From NCBI RefSeq assembly GCF_029626175.1, contig NZ_JARUBM010000002.1, positions 6,924,501-6,988,500 on the forward strand: a stretch of DNA of 64,000 nt, given 5' to 3'. This document shows positions 37,766 through 47,223 of this stretch, one piece after another. Source of the DNA: Micromonospora sp. WMMD1082. GTDB lineage: Bacteria; Actinomycetota; Actinomycetes; Mycobacteriales; Micromonosporaceae. Both the position numbers and the translations under genes were made by a program. How positions within the stretch are numbered: the stretch's first letter is position 1; each line of letters starts with the position of its first letter. The notes under the pieces are model-generated. The model was not told the origin of the DNA and did no database searches. It saw only the letters and a program-made list of their open reading frames with translations.

Positions 37766-38735
37766 CGGACTCTCCGGCCAGCACCGCGTCGCCGGCGAGC
37801 AGGGCGTGCTCCGGCAACGGCAGGCGGATGTCGTGGGCGGCCTCCCAGTCGTGGATCAGGCTCGGCCGGGCCTGCGCGGCGAAGTAGTCGATCGCGCTCA
37901 CGCCACCCACCACGGGCTCGTCGACCTCGGCGACCAACCGGCCGGGCACCAGCCGGAATCCGTTGCGCAGCGCGGCGCTGAGCCGGCGGTGCCCGTTGAC
38001 CACGAAGAAGTACTCACCGGTGTAGCCGATCTCGATCGGCTCCAGGCCCGTTTCACCGGCGGCGGCGACCTCACCGACGAACGTCGAGTCCCAGAGGCCG
38101 CGCAGGCCGGCGATGTCCTCGGTCGGGTACACCCGGCCCGGGTCGAGCAGCAGCAGCGGCGGCGCGCCGCGCAGCACGTCGGGCGCCAGCCGTCCCTCGT
38201 ACGCCTCGACGATGCGCTCGATCACCTCGTCGGCCGGGGCCCGGGTGGTGTCGCAGATCAGGTCGTAGTTGCGCAGCCGGGCCTTGTCCACGCCGTACCG
38301 GACCAGGAACCGGCCGCGCTCGCTCTCGCTGCGCTCCCGGAGCTTGGCCTTCGCCTCCTCCAACGAGGTGTAGCTCTCCGCCGGTCCGGAGGGGCGCAGC
38401 AGCACCCGCCGGGCGGCCTCACCCGGCTCGGTGATCATGTGCACCTTGAGCGCGTCGGTGAAGAAGTGCCAGGCCAGCCGGGAGTCCATGACGAGGCTCT
38501 CACCGGAGGCGGCGATGTCGCGCTGGAGCTGGTCGACGTAGCCGTCGACGGCCTGGTCCAGCTCGGCGTGCAGGTTCAGCTGGAGCGCGGTCATCTGCCG
38601 CTCCTGGGCCATCGTCCGGTAGAGGTCGCCGACGCTGACCCGGCGCAGGCCGAGCCGCTTGGCGATCTCGACCGAGACGGTGCTCTTGCCGCTGCCGAGG
38701 TCACCGTTGAAGACGATCGACTGACGAACGGTCAC
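37752..38735 (-). CDS. Cytidylate-kinase-like P-loop kinase fused to a ParB-like domain
   Basis: 327 aa from GTG 38735. The N-terminal half is a nucleoside-monophosphate-kinase fold of the Cytidylate_kin2/AAA_33 type: Walker A FNGDLGSGKST, then VSVGDLYRTMAQERQM, LVMDSRLAWHFF and ARRVLLRPSGPAESYTSLEE. From about 205 a second domain begins at LLLLDPGRVYPTEDI. It contains NGHRRLSAALRNG, the GHRR signature of ParB/sulfiredoxin-like domains. ParB-fold kinases that phosphorylate serine are known, so this may be a kinase with two nucleotide-handling parts. The substrate is unknown. It is monocistronic between def and priA. Confidence 0.75.
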   Translation of the reverse strand: MTVRQSIVFNGDLGSGKSTVSVEIAKRLGLRRVSVGDLYRTMAQERQMTALQLNLHAELDQAVDGYVDQLQRDIAASGESLVMDSRLAWHFFTDALKVHMITEPGEAARRVLLRPSGPAESYTSLEEAKAKLRERSESERGRFLVRYGVDKARLRNYDLICDTTRAPADEVIERIVEAYEGRLAPDVLRGAPPLLLLDPGRVYPTEDIAGLRGLWDSTFVGEVAAAGETGLEPIEIGYTGEYFFVVNGHRRLSAALRNGFRLVPGRLVAEVDEPVVGGVSAIDYFAAQARPSLIHDWEAAHDIRLPLPEHALLAGDAVLAGESGVAG

Positions 38736-39013
38736 GACTGGTCCACTTCTGATCGCCGGCTGGTTGAGATCATCGATATCCGCACGGTTCCGCCATCGTC
38801 GCGCCGTCCCGCGACACCTCCGGCTCGGCGCGTCTGACGCCGCACCGCGACCTGGAGCCGTCGTACGCCCCGGCATGACGGGCGATGCTACCACCTTCGC
38901 CCGGGCAGACCCGAGGACGCGGCCACGAGCGGGCGCGTCGACACAGAGTGCCATGATCGGTTCACATAAGGCGACGATTGGGACATCGTCGCCACCGACC
39001 GTGACCGGGCCCG

Positions 39014-41029
39014 TCAGAACAGCGCGAGCGGGTCGACCTGGAGGCGTACCGGGTCGGCCGCCTTGCGGGCGCTGCGCACCCCGGCCGCCGCGTGCAGCGC
39101 GTCGGCCATCGCCGCGGCCCGCGCCCTGGGCACCCGCACCAGCATCCGCTCCCGGTCGCCGTCGGCCGGCACCGGGCCGAGCAGTTCCGCCCCGTCGGGC
39201 AGCCGCGCCTGCGCCAACAGGTCGGCCACCGCGGCGGGCGGGCCGGTCACGCTGGCCATCCGCATCGCCGGCGGAAAGCCCAGCTCCCGCCGCTCGGCCA
39301 GCTCCCGGGCGGCGAACCAGCCGGCGTCCCAGCGCAGCAGCGCCTGTACCGGCGCGAGCGCGCCGTCGGCGACCACCACGACCCGACCGCCCTGCGCCGC
39401 CGGCCGGGCCAGGGTCGCCGCGGCCGACCAGCGGCGCAGCGCCTCCTCCCCCGCGCGCAGGTCGGCGCGGGTGAGCAACGCCCAGCTGTCCAGCAGCAGC
39501 ACCGCGCCGTAACCACCGGCCGCGACCGGCTCGGCGCCCGGGGTCGCGATCACCAGGCCGGCGCCGCCGGGGACGTCGGCCAGCACCTCCTCCCGACCGG
39601 AGGTGCGCACCGGCACTCCGGGAAAGGCCCGGCCCAGCTCCTCGGCGGTCCGCCGGGCGCCGGTGACCGAGGCCCGCAGCCGCCGCCCGGCGCAGTGCGG
39701 GCAAGCGTACGCGGCGGCGACCCGACCGCACCAGCGGCAGGCCGGCGTGCCACCGGCCGACGGCAACGCGAGCGGGCCGGCGCAGTGTGGGCAACGGGCC
39801 GGCGTACGGCAGTCGGCGCAGGACACCGAGGGCAGGTAGCCACGGCGGGGCACCTGGACCAGGACCGGCAGGTCCGCCCGCAGCGCCTCCCGGGCGGCGG
39901 TCCAGGCCAGGCTCGGCAACCGCGCGGTCGCCGCGCCGGGATCGCGGGCCAGCTGCGGATCGTCGCCGGTCGGCGCGATCGCGGGGGTACGCGCGCGCAG
40001 CACCGCCCGGTCGGCGGCCACCTCGCGGGCCCAGCCGGTCTCCACCAGCAGCTGCGCCTCGGCGGTGCGGGCGTAGCCGCCGACCAGCGCCCCGGCACCC
40101 TCGATCTGAGCCCGGGTCAGCAGCACCTCGCGGGCGTGCGGGTACGGGGCCCGGGGCTCGGCGTGCAGGTCGTCGCCGTCGTCCCAGATCGCCACCAGCC
40201 CCAACCGGGCCACCGGCGCGAACATGGCCGCCCGGGTGCCGATCACCACCGGCGCGTCGCTCCGGCGCGCCCCGAGAAAGGCGCGATAGCGGCGCGCGGG
40301 ACCGAGGGCGGCGGAGAGGCAGACGTGCCCGCCGGCGCCGAGCGTGGCGGTCAACGCGGCGTCGAGCCGCTCCAGGTCCCGCCCGTCGGCGACCACCACC
40401 AGGGCCCCCCGGCCGGCGGCGACCGTGGCGGCGACCACGGTGGCGTACCGGGCCGCCCAGTCCTCGCCCGGCAGCGCCGACCACACGGCCCGGGGTGCGC
40501 GCCCCTCCGCCACTGCCCGCAGCAGCGCCGGCCCGGCCGGATAGTCGCGCCACCCCCCGGGATCCGGCGGGCCAGCGTTCCCAGCCGGCATAGCGTTCCC
40601 GGCCGGCGTGGCAGTCCCGGCCGGCGTGACGGTCCCGGCCGGCGTAGCGGTCCCGGCCGGCGTAGCGGTCCCGGCCGGCGTGGTGGGGATCGCATCGGAG
40701 GGTGGCGTCTCGGCGAGGAGTTCCTTCTCCACCCGGGCGTGCCGCGGCGGGACCGCCAGCCGCAGCACGTCGGCCAGGCTGCCGGCGTACCGGTCGGCGA
40801 CGACCCGGGCGAGCCGGGCCACCTCGGGGGCGAGCACCGGCACCGGGGAGACCACCCGGTCCAGGTACGCCAGCCGGGGATGGTCGGACCGCTCGGCGCG
40901 GTCCAGCAACCAGCCGTCGACGAGCTGACCGGCGAAGCGCACCTTCACCCGGACGCCGGGGACCGCGTCGGCGGCCAGCGACTGCGGGACCAGGTAGTCG
41001 AAGGGGCGGTCCAGGTGGGCCAGCGGCAC
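39014..41029 (-). CDS. priA: Primosomal protein N' (PriA), helicase motifs degenerate
   Basis: About 671 aa from GTG 41029. Conserved-looking residues (VARVCVDV) continue upstream to about 41053, with no ATG/GTG/TTG in frame, so the true start is unresolved; CTG 41098 is possible. The DNA-binding N-domain (LAHLDRPFDYLVPQSL, FAGQLVDGWLLDR) is present. The helicase Walker A is replaced by ALPGEDWA and the DEEH box reads WDDGDD, so ATPase activity is unlikely, as reported for mycobacterial PriA. Eight zinc cysteines (CADC, CPHC, CRWC, CPHC) are kept. It probably restarts forks by binding DNA/SSB without unwinding. A six-unit TPAG linker repeat lies near residue 120. Confidence 0.88.
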   Translation of the reverse strand: MPLAHLDRPFDYLVPQSLAADAVPGVRVKVRFAGQLVDGWLLDRAERSDHPRLAYLDRVVSPVPVLAPEVARLARVVADRYAGSLADVLRLAVPPRHARVEKELLAETPPSDAIPTTPAGTATPAGTATPAGTVTPAGTATPAGNAMPAGNAGPPDPGGWRDYPAGPALLRAVAEGRAPRAVWSALPGEDWAARYATVVAATVAAGRGALVVVADGRDLERLDAALTATLGAGGHVCLSAALGPARRYRAFLGARRSDAPVVIGTRAAMFAPVARLGLVAIWDDGDDLHAEPRAPYPHAREVLLTRAQIEGAGALVGGYARTAEAQLLVETGWAREVAADRAVLRARTPAIAPTGDDPQLARDPGAATARLPSLAWTAAREALRADLPVLVQVPRRGYLPSVSCADCRTPARCPHCAGPLALPSAGGTPACRWCGRVAAAYACPHCAGRRLRASVTGARRTAEELGRAFPGVPVRTSGREEVLADVPGGAGLVIATPGAEPVAAGGYGAVLLLDSWALLTRADLRAGEEALRRWSAAATLARPAAQGGRVVVVADGALAPVQALLRWDAGWFAARELAERRELGFPPAMRMASVTGPPAAVADLLAQARLPDGAELLGPVPADGDRERMLVRVPRARAAAMADALHAAAGVRSARKAADPVRLQVDPLALF
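40576..40683. repeat. 18-bp tandem repeat, six units, inside priA
   Basis: Six consecutive 18-bp units (consensus CGGTCCCGGCCGGCGTAG on the plus strand) start at 40576, 40594, 40612, 40630, 40648 and 40666. They are nearly identical and encode a repeating six-residue TATPAG/TVTPAG linker in PriA. The unit length keeps the frame, so the copy number could vary without disrupting the gene. Confidence 0.85.
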
Positions 41030-41094
41030 GTCGACGCAGACCCGGGCGACCGGCGACCCTTCGGCGGGCCGCCGGTCGTCACACCTGGCGGTTG

Positions 41095-42288
<1,194 letters not shown>

Positions 42289-42375
42289 GGGACTCCTAAG
42301 TTCTTGGACGTCGTTCCGCGGCAGTCTAGTCATCGACGGCCGGGCCCGACCCCCGGTCATGTTGCGGTCCAACCC

Positions 42376-43587
42376 TCAGGAGGAGTCACCGGTCAACCGG
42401 GCGACCACGAGGTCCCACACGCCGTCGGCGAGATCCTCCTTGGACTGTTCGGGCATCCGGGTGACCGAACCGTCCACGCCGATCACGGTGGCCGCGTTGG
42501 TCTCGGCGCCGAAGACCTTGTCCGGCCCGACCTCGTTGATGACGATGAGGTCGGCCCGCTTACGGGCCAACTTGGCCCGCCCGTTGGCCTCGGCGTCGCC
42601 GGTCTCGGCGGCGAACACCACCAGTACCTGCTCCGGCCGACGGCGCTGACCCAGTTCGGCGGCGATATCCGGGTTGGTGACGAGCTCGATGGTGGGCGCC
42701 GCGCCGTCGTCCGACTTCTTGATTTTGCCAGGCGCGTACGTCGCCGGCCGGAAATCAGCCGGAGCCGCCGCCATCACCACCGCGTCGGCGTCCACCGACG
42801 CCTTCAGCGTGGCCTCGCGCAGCTCGGCGGTGGTGCCGACGCGGACGATGTCGGCGCCGGCCGGGTCGGGCAGCGCGACGTTGGCCGAGATCAGCGTGAC
42901 CCGGGCGCCCCGGGCGACGGCGGCGCGGGCGAACGCGTAGCCCTGCTTGCCGGAGGAGCGGTTGCCGAGGAAGCGCACCGGATCCAGTGGTTCCCGGGTG
43001 CCGCCGGCGGTGACCAGCACCCGCCGGCCCGTCAGGTCGGCCGGGGCGTCGATGCCGCGGGCCAGGGCGCGGCGGGCCACCGCGAAGATCTCCGCCGGTT
43101 CCGGCAACCGGCCCTTGCCGGTGTCCGCGCCGGTGAGCCGCCCCACGGCCGGTTCGATGACCCGCACACCCCGGGACCGCAGCGTCGCGACGTTGGCGAC
43201 GGTGGCCGGATGCTCCCACATCTCGGTGTGCATGGCGGGTGCCAGCACCACCGGGCAGCGGGCGGTGAGCAGGGTGTTGGTGAGCAGGTCGTCGGCGAGG
43301 CCGTGGGCGGCCCTGGCCAGCAGGTCCGCGGTGGCGGGTGCGACGACCACCAGGTCGGCCTGCTTGCCCAGGCGTACGTGCGGCACGTCGTGCACGTCGG
43401 ACCAGACCTCGTCGGCGACCGGCTGACCGGAGAGCGCCGCCCAGGTCGGCGCGCCGACGAACCGCAGCGCGGCGGCGGTCGGCACGACCCGGACCTGGTG
43501 GCCCGACTCGGTGAACAGGCGCAGCAGCTCGCACGCCTTGTAGGCGGCGATGCCGCCACCGACGCCGAGGACGACCCGGGCGCTCAT
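42376..43587 (-). CDS. coaBC: Phosphopantothenoylcysteine decarboxylase / synthetase
   Basis: 403 aa. The N-terminal CoaC flavoprotein (VVLGVGGGIAAYKACELLRL, the PxMxxxMW-like APAMHTEMW, and the substrate-clamp region GLADDLLTNTLL) decarboxylates phosphopantothenoylcysteine. The C-terminal CoaB ligase (from about 190: VLVTAGGTREPLDPVRFLGN, KIKKSDDG, NPDIAAELG) makes that substrate from phosphopantothenate and cysteine. Both belong to coenzyme A synthesis. It is placed between rpoZ and metK, the usual actinobacterial order. Confidence 0.96.
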   Translation of the reverse strand: MSARVVLGVGGGIAAYKACELLRLFTESGHQVRVVPTAAALRFVGAPTWAALSGQPVADEVWSDVHDVPHVRLGKQADLVVVAPATADLLARAAHGLADDLLTNTLLTARCPVVLAPAMHTEMWEHPATVANVATLRSRGVRVIEPAVGRLTGADTGKGRLPEPAEIFAVARRALARGIDAPADLTGRRVLVTAGGTREPLDPVRFLGNRSSGKQGYAFARAAVARGARVTLISANVALPDPAGADIVRVGTTAELREATLKASVDADAVVMAAAPADFRPATYAPGKIKKSDDGAAPTIELVTNPDIAAELGQRRRPEQVLVVFAAETGDAEANGRAKLARKRADLIVINEVGPDKVFGAETNAATVIGVDGSVTRMPEQSKEDLADGVWDLVVARLTGDSS

Positions 43588-43600
43588 CGACGCGCGGAGG

Positions 43601-43864
43601 CTACGGCTGGTCGGTCGGCTCGGCGGTGAGTAGGCCCGCGTTGATCTCCCGCATCGCGATGGAGAGCGGCTTCTCCTGGGGAGTGGTCTCGACCAGCGGG
43701 CCGACGTACTCCAGCAGGCCCTCGCCGAGCTGGCTGTAGTAGGCGTTGACCTGGCGGGCGCGCTTGGCCGCGAAGATGACCAGCGCGTACTTGGAGGTCG
43801 TCTTCTCCAGGAGCTCGTCGATCGGCGGGTTGGTGATGCCTTCGGGGTTGGCGATGGATCCCAC
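43601..43864 (-). CDS. rpoZ: RNA polymerase omega subunit
   Basis: 87 aa from GTG 43864 ([20 protein letters not shown]), with AGAGG 7 nt upstream. Omega stabilises beta-prime in RNA polymerase. The core [20 protein letters not shown] is the conserved helix, and the C-terminal part ([15 protein letters not shown]) is actinobacterial. It sits between the gmk-like gene and coaBC. Confidence 0.95.
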   Translation of the reverse strand: MGSIANPEGITNPPIDELLEKTTSKYALVIFAAKRARQVNAYYSQLGEGLLEYVGPLVETTPQEKPLSIAMREINAGLLTAEPTDQP

Positions 43865-43917
43865 GGATGAACCTCTGCGTCTTTCGCACGGACCGCGCCG
43901 GAGCGCGGTGCCGGCGC

Positions 43918-44451
43918 TCAACCGCGCGGACGCGGCCGGGCCGGAGCCAGGAAGGAAGAACCGATAAACCCTACCAGCTCCTCCACGACCCGCTCGATCC
44001 GGTCATGCGACACGCTGAGGTCGAAGGCCACCAGCACGGCCGGATCCGGCGTCCAACCGGGCGGATGGAGTAACACGAGTCGCGCCCCGGGCCACCCGGC
44101 CCGGACCAGCAGCGCCCCCGCGAGGTCGAGCGGGAGCAGGACCGGCTGCCCGGCGGCGATCCGGCTGCGCAGCGGGCCGAACTCCGTGCCGCGCCGGTGC
44201 GCGCCCAGCCGGCTCCACTCCAGCAACTCGCCGGCGGCGAGCTGGCGGTCGAACTCCTCCGGCGTGAGGAAGTGCCGGTGGACGCCGTCCAGCTCGCTCG
44301 CGCCCCGAGGGCGGGTAGTGGCTGTGATCGGCGTCCAGACTGACGGGGAACGCGCCCGGACCAGCTCGACGACACTCTCCCTGCCGGCGCCGGATGGGCC
44401 GGCCAGGACAGTGAGCCGAGCCGCCGGGCGCGCCTCGCCATCCAAGCTCAC
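43918..44451 (-). CDS. Degenerate guanylate kinase-like protein
   Basis: 177 aa from a GTG start. It sits exactly where gmk is found in actinobacteria (mihF-gmk-rpoZ), and its fold is recognisable: [44 protein letters not shown] and [14 protein letters not shown]. However, the P-loop Lys is Arg (GPSGAGRES), the GMP-binding Tyr residues are Arg (DGVHRHF, AHRRGT), the TTRPxRxGE loop is shortened, and the LID region with its arginines is missing. It is probably not an active guanylate kinase, so a functional one should exist elsewhere. It might be a regulatory or GMP-binding remnant. Confidence 0.75.
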   Translation of the reverse strand: MSLDGEARPAARLTVLAGPSGAGRESVVELVRARSPSVWTPITATTRPRGASELDGVHRHFLTPEEFDRQLAAGELLEWSRLGAHRRGTEFGPLRSRIAAGQPVLLPLDLAGALLVRAGWPGARLVLLHPPGWTPDPAVLVAFDLSVSHDRIERVVEELVGFIGSSFLAPARPRPRG

Positions 44452-44476
44452 TGCTTGTTTCTACACGCAGTCGTGC

Positions 44477-44794
44477 TCAGTTGCCGGCGAACTCCCCCAG
44501 CAGGGCCTTGCGCTGCTGCTCGCCGAGGCCACGCAGGCGACGGCTATCGGCGATCTTGAGCTTCTCCATGATCTGGGTGGCCCGGATCTTACCGATGCCC
44601 GGCATGGCCTGCAGCACGGCGGACACCTTGAGCTTGCCGACGACATCGTCGGACTCGGCGCGCTCAAGAACGGCTCCGAGGGTGGTCTTGCCCTGCTTGA
44701 GCTGCTCCTTCAGCTCGGCACGGGCTTTGCGGATCTCCGCAGCCTTTTCCAGCGCGGCTGCGCGCTGCTCGGGGGTCAGTGACGGGAGCGGCAC
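44477..44794 (-). CDS. mihF: Integration host factor, actinobacterial type
   Basis: 105 aa, GTG start with GAGGAG five nt upstream. This is the small nucleoid protein of actinobacteria, unrelated to enterobacterial IHF and required for phage L5 integration in mycobacteria. An N-terminal long helix (LTPEQRAAALEKAAEIRKAR) is followed by a helix-two-turn-helix DNA-binding part (AVLQAMPGIGKIRATQIMEK, then GEQQRKALLGEF). It precedes the gmk-like gene. Its 170-bp upstream region up to pyrF holds no other gene. Confidence 0.93.
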   Translation of the reverse strand: MPLPSLTPEQRAAALEKAAEIRKARAELKEQLKQGKTTLGAVLERAESDDVVGKLKVSAVLQAMPGIGKIRATQIMEKLKIADSRRLRGLGEQQRKALLGEFAGN

Positions 44795-44965
44795 CAGTTC
44801 TCCTCAGGTCCCTATCGCGACGGGCGGGACGCGCCGCCGCATCTGTGAAACGTGGTGTCGCTGTGAACCAAGGGGTTCCCAGCGCGGGGAAAACTAGCGG
44901 TCAACGGAGCTTTCGGCAACGTGGGCGCGCGATGATCAGCACAAAGTGACCGAGCCGTCAGTCAG

Positions 44966-45802
44966 TCACGACATCGCCAGAACCGCCCGGCACTCGGCCA
45001 CCACCCGGTCCGCCGCGGCCCGCAACGCCGCCGGATCGGGGCCGGCGGCGAGCACCTCCCGGGAGTACGCGGGCAGCACGTTGGGCAGCGCGGACCCGAA
45101 GACGACCCGCAGATCCGCCGCCGTGGCGCCCTGCGCACCGAGGCCCGGCGCGAGCAGCGGGCCATTCACCGCGGACAGGTCGCAGCCGGTCTCGCCGACC
45201 GTCGCGCCGACCACCGCGCCGATGCTCCCGAGTGGCTGCGCACCCGCGTTGAGCTGGGAAATCTCGTCGATCACCGTCTGCGCGACCAGCCGCCCGTCGG
45301 CGCCGCGGGCCCGCTGCACCGAGGCGCCCTCGGGGTTGGAGGTGAGCGCCAGGACGAACACTCCGCCGCCATGCTCGGCGGCCAGCTCGAACATCGGGGC
45401 CAGCGAACCGACGCCCAGGAACGGGCTCGCGGTGATCGCGTCGACATACAGCGGGCTGGATGGATCAAGGTAGGCCGACGCGTACGCGTTGACCGTCGAG
45501 CCGATGTCACCGCGCTTGACGTCGAGCAGAACGAGCGAACCGCGATCCCGTAACTGTCGGATAGTTGACTCAAGCACCGCCACCCCTTGGGATCCGAATC
45601 GCTCGAAGAACGCCGACTGGGGCTTGACCACCGCAACCCGGTCACCGAGGGCATCCACGACGGTCCGGGCGAACCGCGCCAGCCCGTCGACGTCGTCGCC
45701 GAGACCCCATCGGGCCAGCAACGCCGGATGCGGGTCGATCCCCACGCAGAGCGGACCCCGCTCGCCGATCGCCCGGTGCAGCCGGCCGCCGAAGCTCTCC
45801 AT
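44966..45802 (-). CDS. pyrF: Orotidine 5'-phosphate decarboxylase (type 2)
   Basis: 278 aa from ATG 45802 (MESFGGRLHRAIGERGPLCV), with AAGGA upstream; an earlier in-frame start lacks support. It forms UMP from OMP, the last step of de novo pyrimidine synthesis. Type-2 (mycobacterial/myxobacterial) features: LCVGIDPHP, VVKPQSAFFERFG and the catalytic LVLLDVKRGDIGSTVNAYA. It lies apart from the pyrR operon, after bioA-pyrD and a 146-bp gap containing 32-bp-spaced repeats. Confidence 0.95.
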   Translation of the reverse strand: MESFGGRLHRAIGERGPLCVGIDPHPALLARWGLGDDVDGLARFARTVVDALGDRVAVVKPQSAFFERFGSQGVAVLESTIRQLRDRGSLVLLDVKRGDIGSTVNAYASAYLDPSSPLYVDAITASPFLGVGSLAPMFELAAEHGGGVFVLALTSNPEGASVQRARGADGRLVAQTVIDEISQLNAGAQPLGSIGAVVGATVGETGCDLSAVNGPLLAPGLGAQGATAADLRVVFGSALPNVLPAYSREVLAAGPDPAALRAAADRVVAECRAVLAMS

Positions 45803-45850
45803 ACCGCCGTTCCTTCCACTCGTCAACCGCTCCACATGGCGCGCCCGGGC

Positions 45851-45954
45851 TACTCAATCAGTTCCGCGCGCCGACAAGCCCTTACTCGATCTTGCAACGA
45901 TCGCCGGTTCCGGCTACTCAATCTTGATCGCCGCCGGCATGCGCCTACTCAGCC
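45851..45954. repeat. Degenerate 32-bp-spaced direct repeats between pyrF and bioA
   Basis: The motif TACTCAATC (variants TACTCGATC, TACTCAGCC) begins at 45851, 45883, 45915 and 45946, i.e. steps of 32, 32 and 31 bp. The last copy lies over the bioA stop codon. The sequence between motifs is only partly conserved (CTTG.., GATCGCCG shared by units 2 and 3). It is too short and too degenerate for CRISPR. Confidence 0.6.
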
Positions 45955-47223
45955 CGCCGCGACCGCTGCCGAGATTCCCGCCCCGATCAGCGCCAGGTCG
46001 GCGTCGTCGGTGACGTACGGCGGCATCGTGTAGACCAGATCCCGGAACGGACGCAGCCACACCCCCCGCGCCACCGCGGCGGCGGTGGCCGCCGCGAGAT
46101 CCACCTCGTGGTCCAGCTGGACCACGCCGATCCCGCCGAGCACCCGCACGTCCACCACGCCCGGCGCACCGCGCAGCGGCTCAAGACCGGCGCGCAGGCC
46201 CCGCTGGAGCCGGGACACCTGCCCGGCCCAGTCGCCGGCCCGCAGCAGATCCAGGGAGGCGTTGGCGACCGCGCAGGCGAGCGGGTTACCCATGAACGTC
46301 GGGCCGTGCGCCAGCACGCCGCCGGCCCTGATGCCCCGCGCCACCTCCGCCGTGCAGAGCGCGGCGGCGAGGGTGAGATAGCCGCCGGTGAGCGCCTTGC
46401 CGACGCACATCACGTCGGGGGCCACCCCGGCGTGCTCGGCGGCGAACATCGTGCCGGTGCGACCGAAGCCGGTGGCGATCTCGTCGAAGATCAGCAGTAC
46501 GCCGTGCGCGCGGGTCACCTCACGCAGCACCCGCAGATAGTGCGGGTGGTGGAAGCGCATCCCGCCGGCGCCCTGCACCACCGGCTCGACGATCACCGCC
46601 GCCAGCTCGTGGGCGTGCCGTTCGACCGCCTCGACCAGCGCCGCCTCGTACGCCGGATCGGGTGGGGTGTCGACGCCACCCGGCGGCGCCGGGGCGAAGA
46701 CCTGCCGGGGCAGTACGTCCCCCCAGAGGTGGTGCATGCCGCCCTCGGGGTCGCAGACGCTCATCGGGTGGAAGGTGTCGCCGTGGTACCCGCCCCGCCA
46801 GGTGCCCAGCCGGCGGCGTTGCGGCCGGCCGGTGGCCCGCTGGTACTGCAGGCACATCTTGATCGCCACCTCGACGCTGACCGAGCCGGAGTCGGCCAGG
46901 AACACGTGCTCCAGCCCGTCGGGCGCCAGCTCCACCAGGGTGCGGGCCAGTTCCACGGCCGGGGCGTGGGTGAGCCCGCCGAACATGACGTGACTCATCC
47001 TCCCCAGCTGGCCGGTGATCGCCGCGTCCAGCACCGGATGGCGGTAGCCGTGGATCGCCGCCCACCAGGAGGACATGCCGTCGACCAGCTCACGGCCGTC
47101 GGCGAGCCGCAGCCGCACCCCCTCGGCGCCGTCGACCAGGTAGGGCGGCACGGCCGGCGGCACGGCCGCGTACGGATGCCAGACGTGCGCGGCGTCCGCG
47201 GCGAGGATCTCCTCCGGTGTCAC
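45949..47223 (-). CDS. bioA: Adenosylmethionine--8-amino-7-oxononanoate aminotransferase
   Basis: 424 aa from GTG 47223, overlapping the pyrD stop (GTGA). It is a PLP-dependent class III aminotransferase converting KAPA to DAPA in biotin synthesis with SAM as amino donor. Motifs: [82 protein letters not shown] and PLP Lys in [13 protein letters not shown]. Other bio genes are not in the window, so the coupling to pyrD is an odd pairing. Confidence 0.94.
   Translation of the reverse strand: MTPEEILAADAAHVWHPYAAVPPAVPPYLVDGAEGVRLRLADGRELVDGMSSWWAAIHGYRHPVLDAAITGQLGRMSHVMFGGLTHAPAVELARTLVELAPDGLEHVFLADSGSVSVEVAIKMCLQYQRATGRPQRRRLGTWRGGYHGDTFHPMSVCDPEGGMHHLWGDVLPRQVFAPAPPGGVDTPPDPAYEAALVEAVERHAHELAAVIVEPVVQGAGGMRFHHPHYLRVLREVTRAHGVLLIFDEIATGFGRTGTMFAAEHAGVAPDVMCVGKALTGGYLTLAAALCTAEVARGIRAGGVLAHGPTFMGNPLACAVANASLDLLRAGDWAGQVSRLQRGLRAGLEPLRGAPGVVDVRVLGGIGVVQLDHEVDLAAATAAAVARGVWLRPFRDLVYTMPPYVTDDADLALIGAGISAAVAAG

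Noticed and set aside
42289..42375. SAM riboswitch upstream of metK
   Set aside because: The 87-nt gap lacks the SAM-I/SAM-II/SAM-IV conserved blocks.
45851..45954. Possible CRISPR array
   Set aside because: Repeats are only about 9 bp and degenerate, there are four of them, and no cas genes are present.
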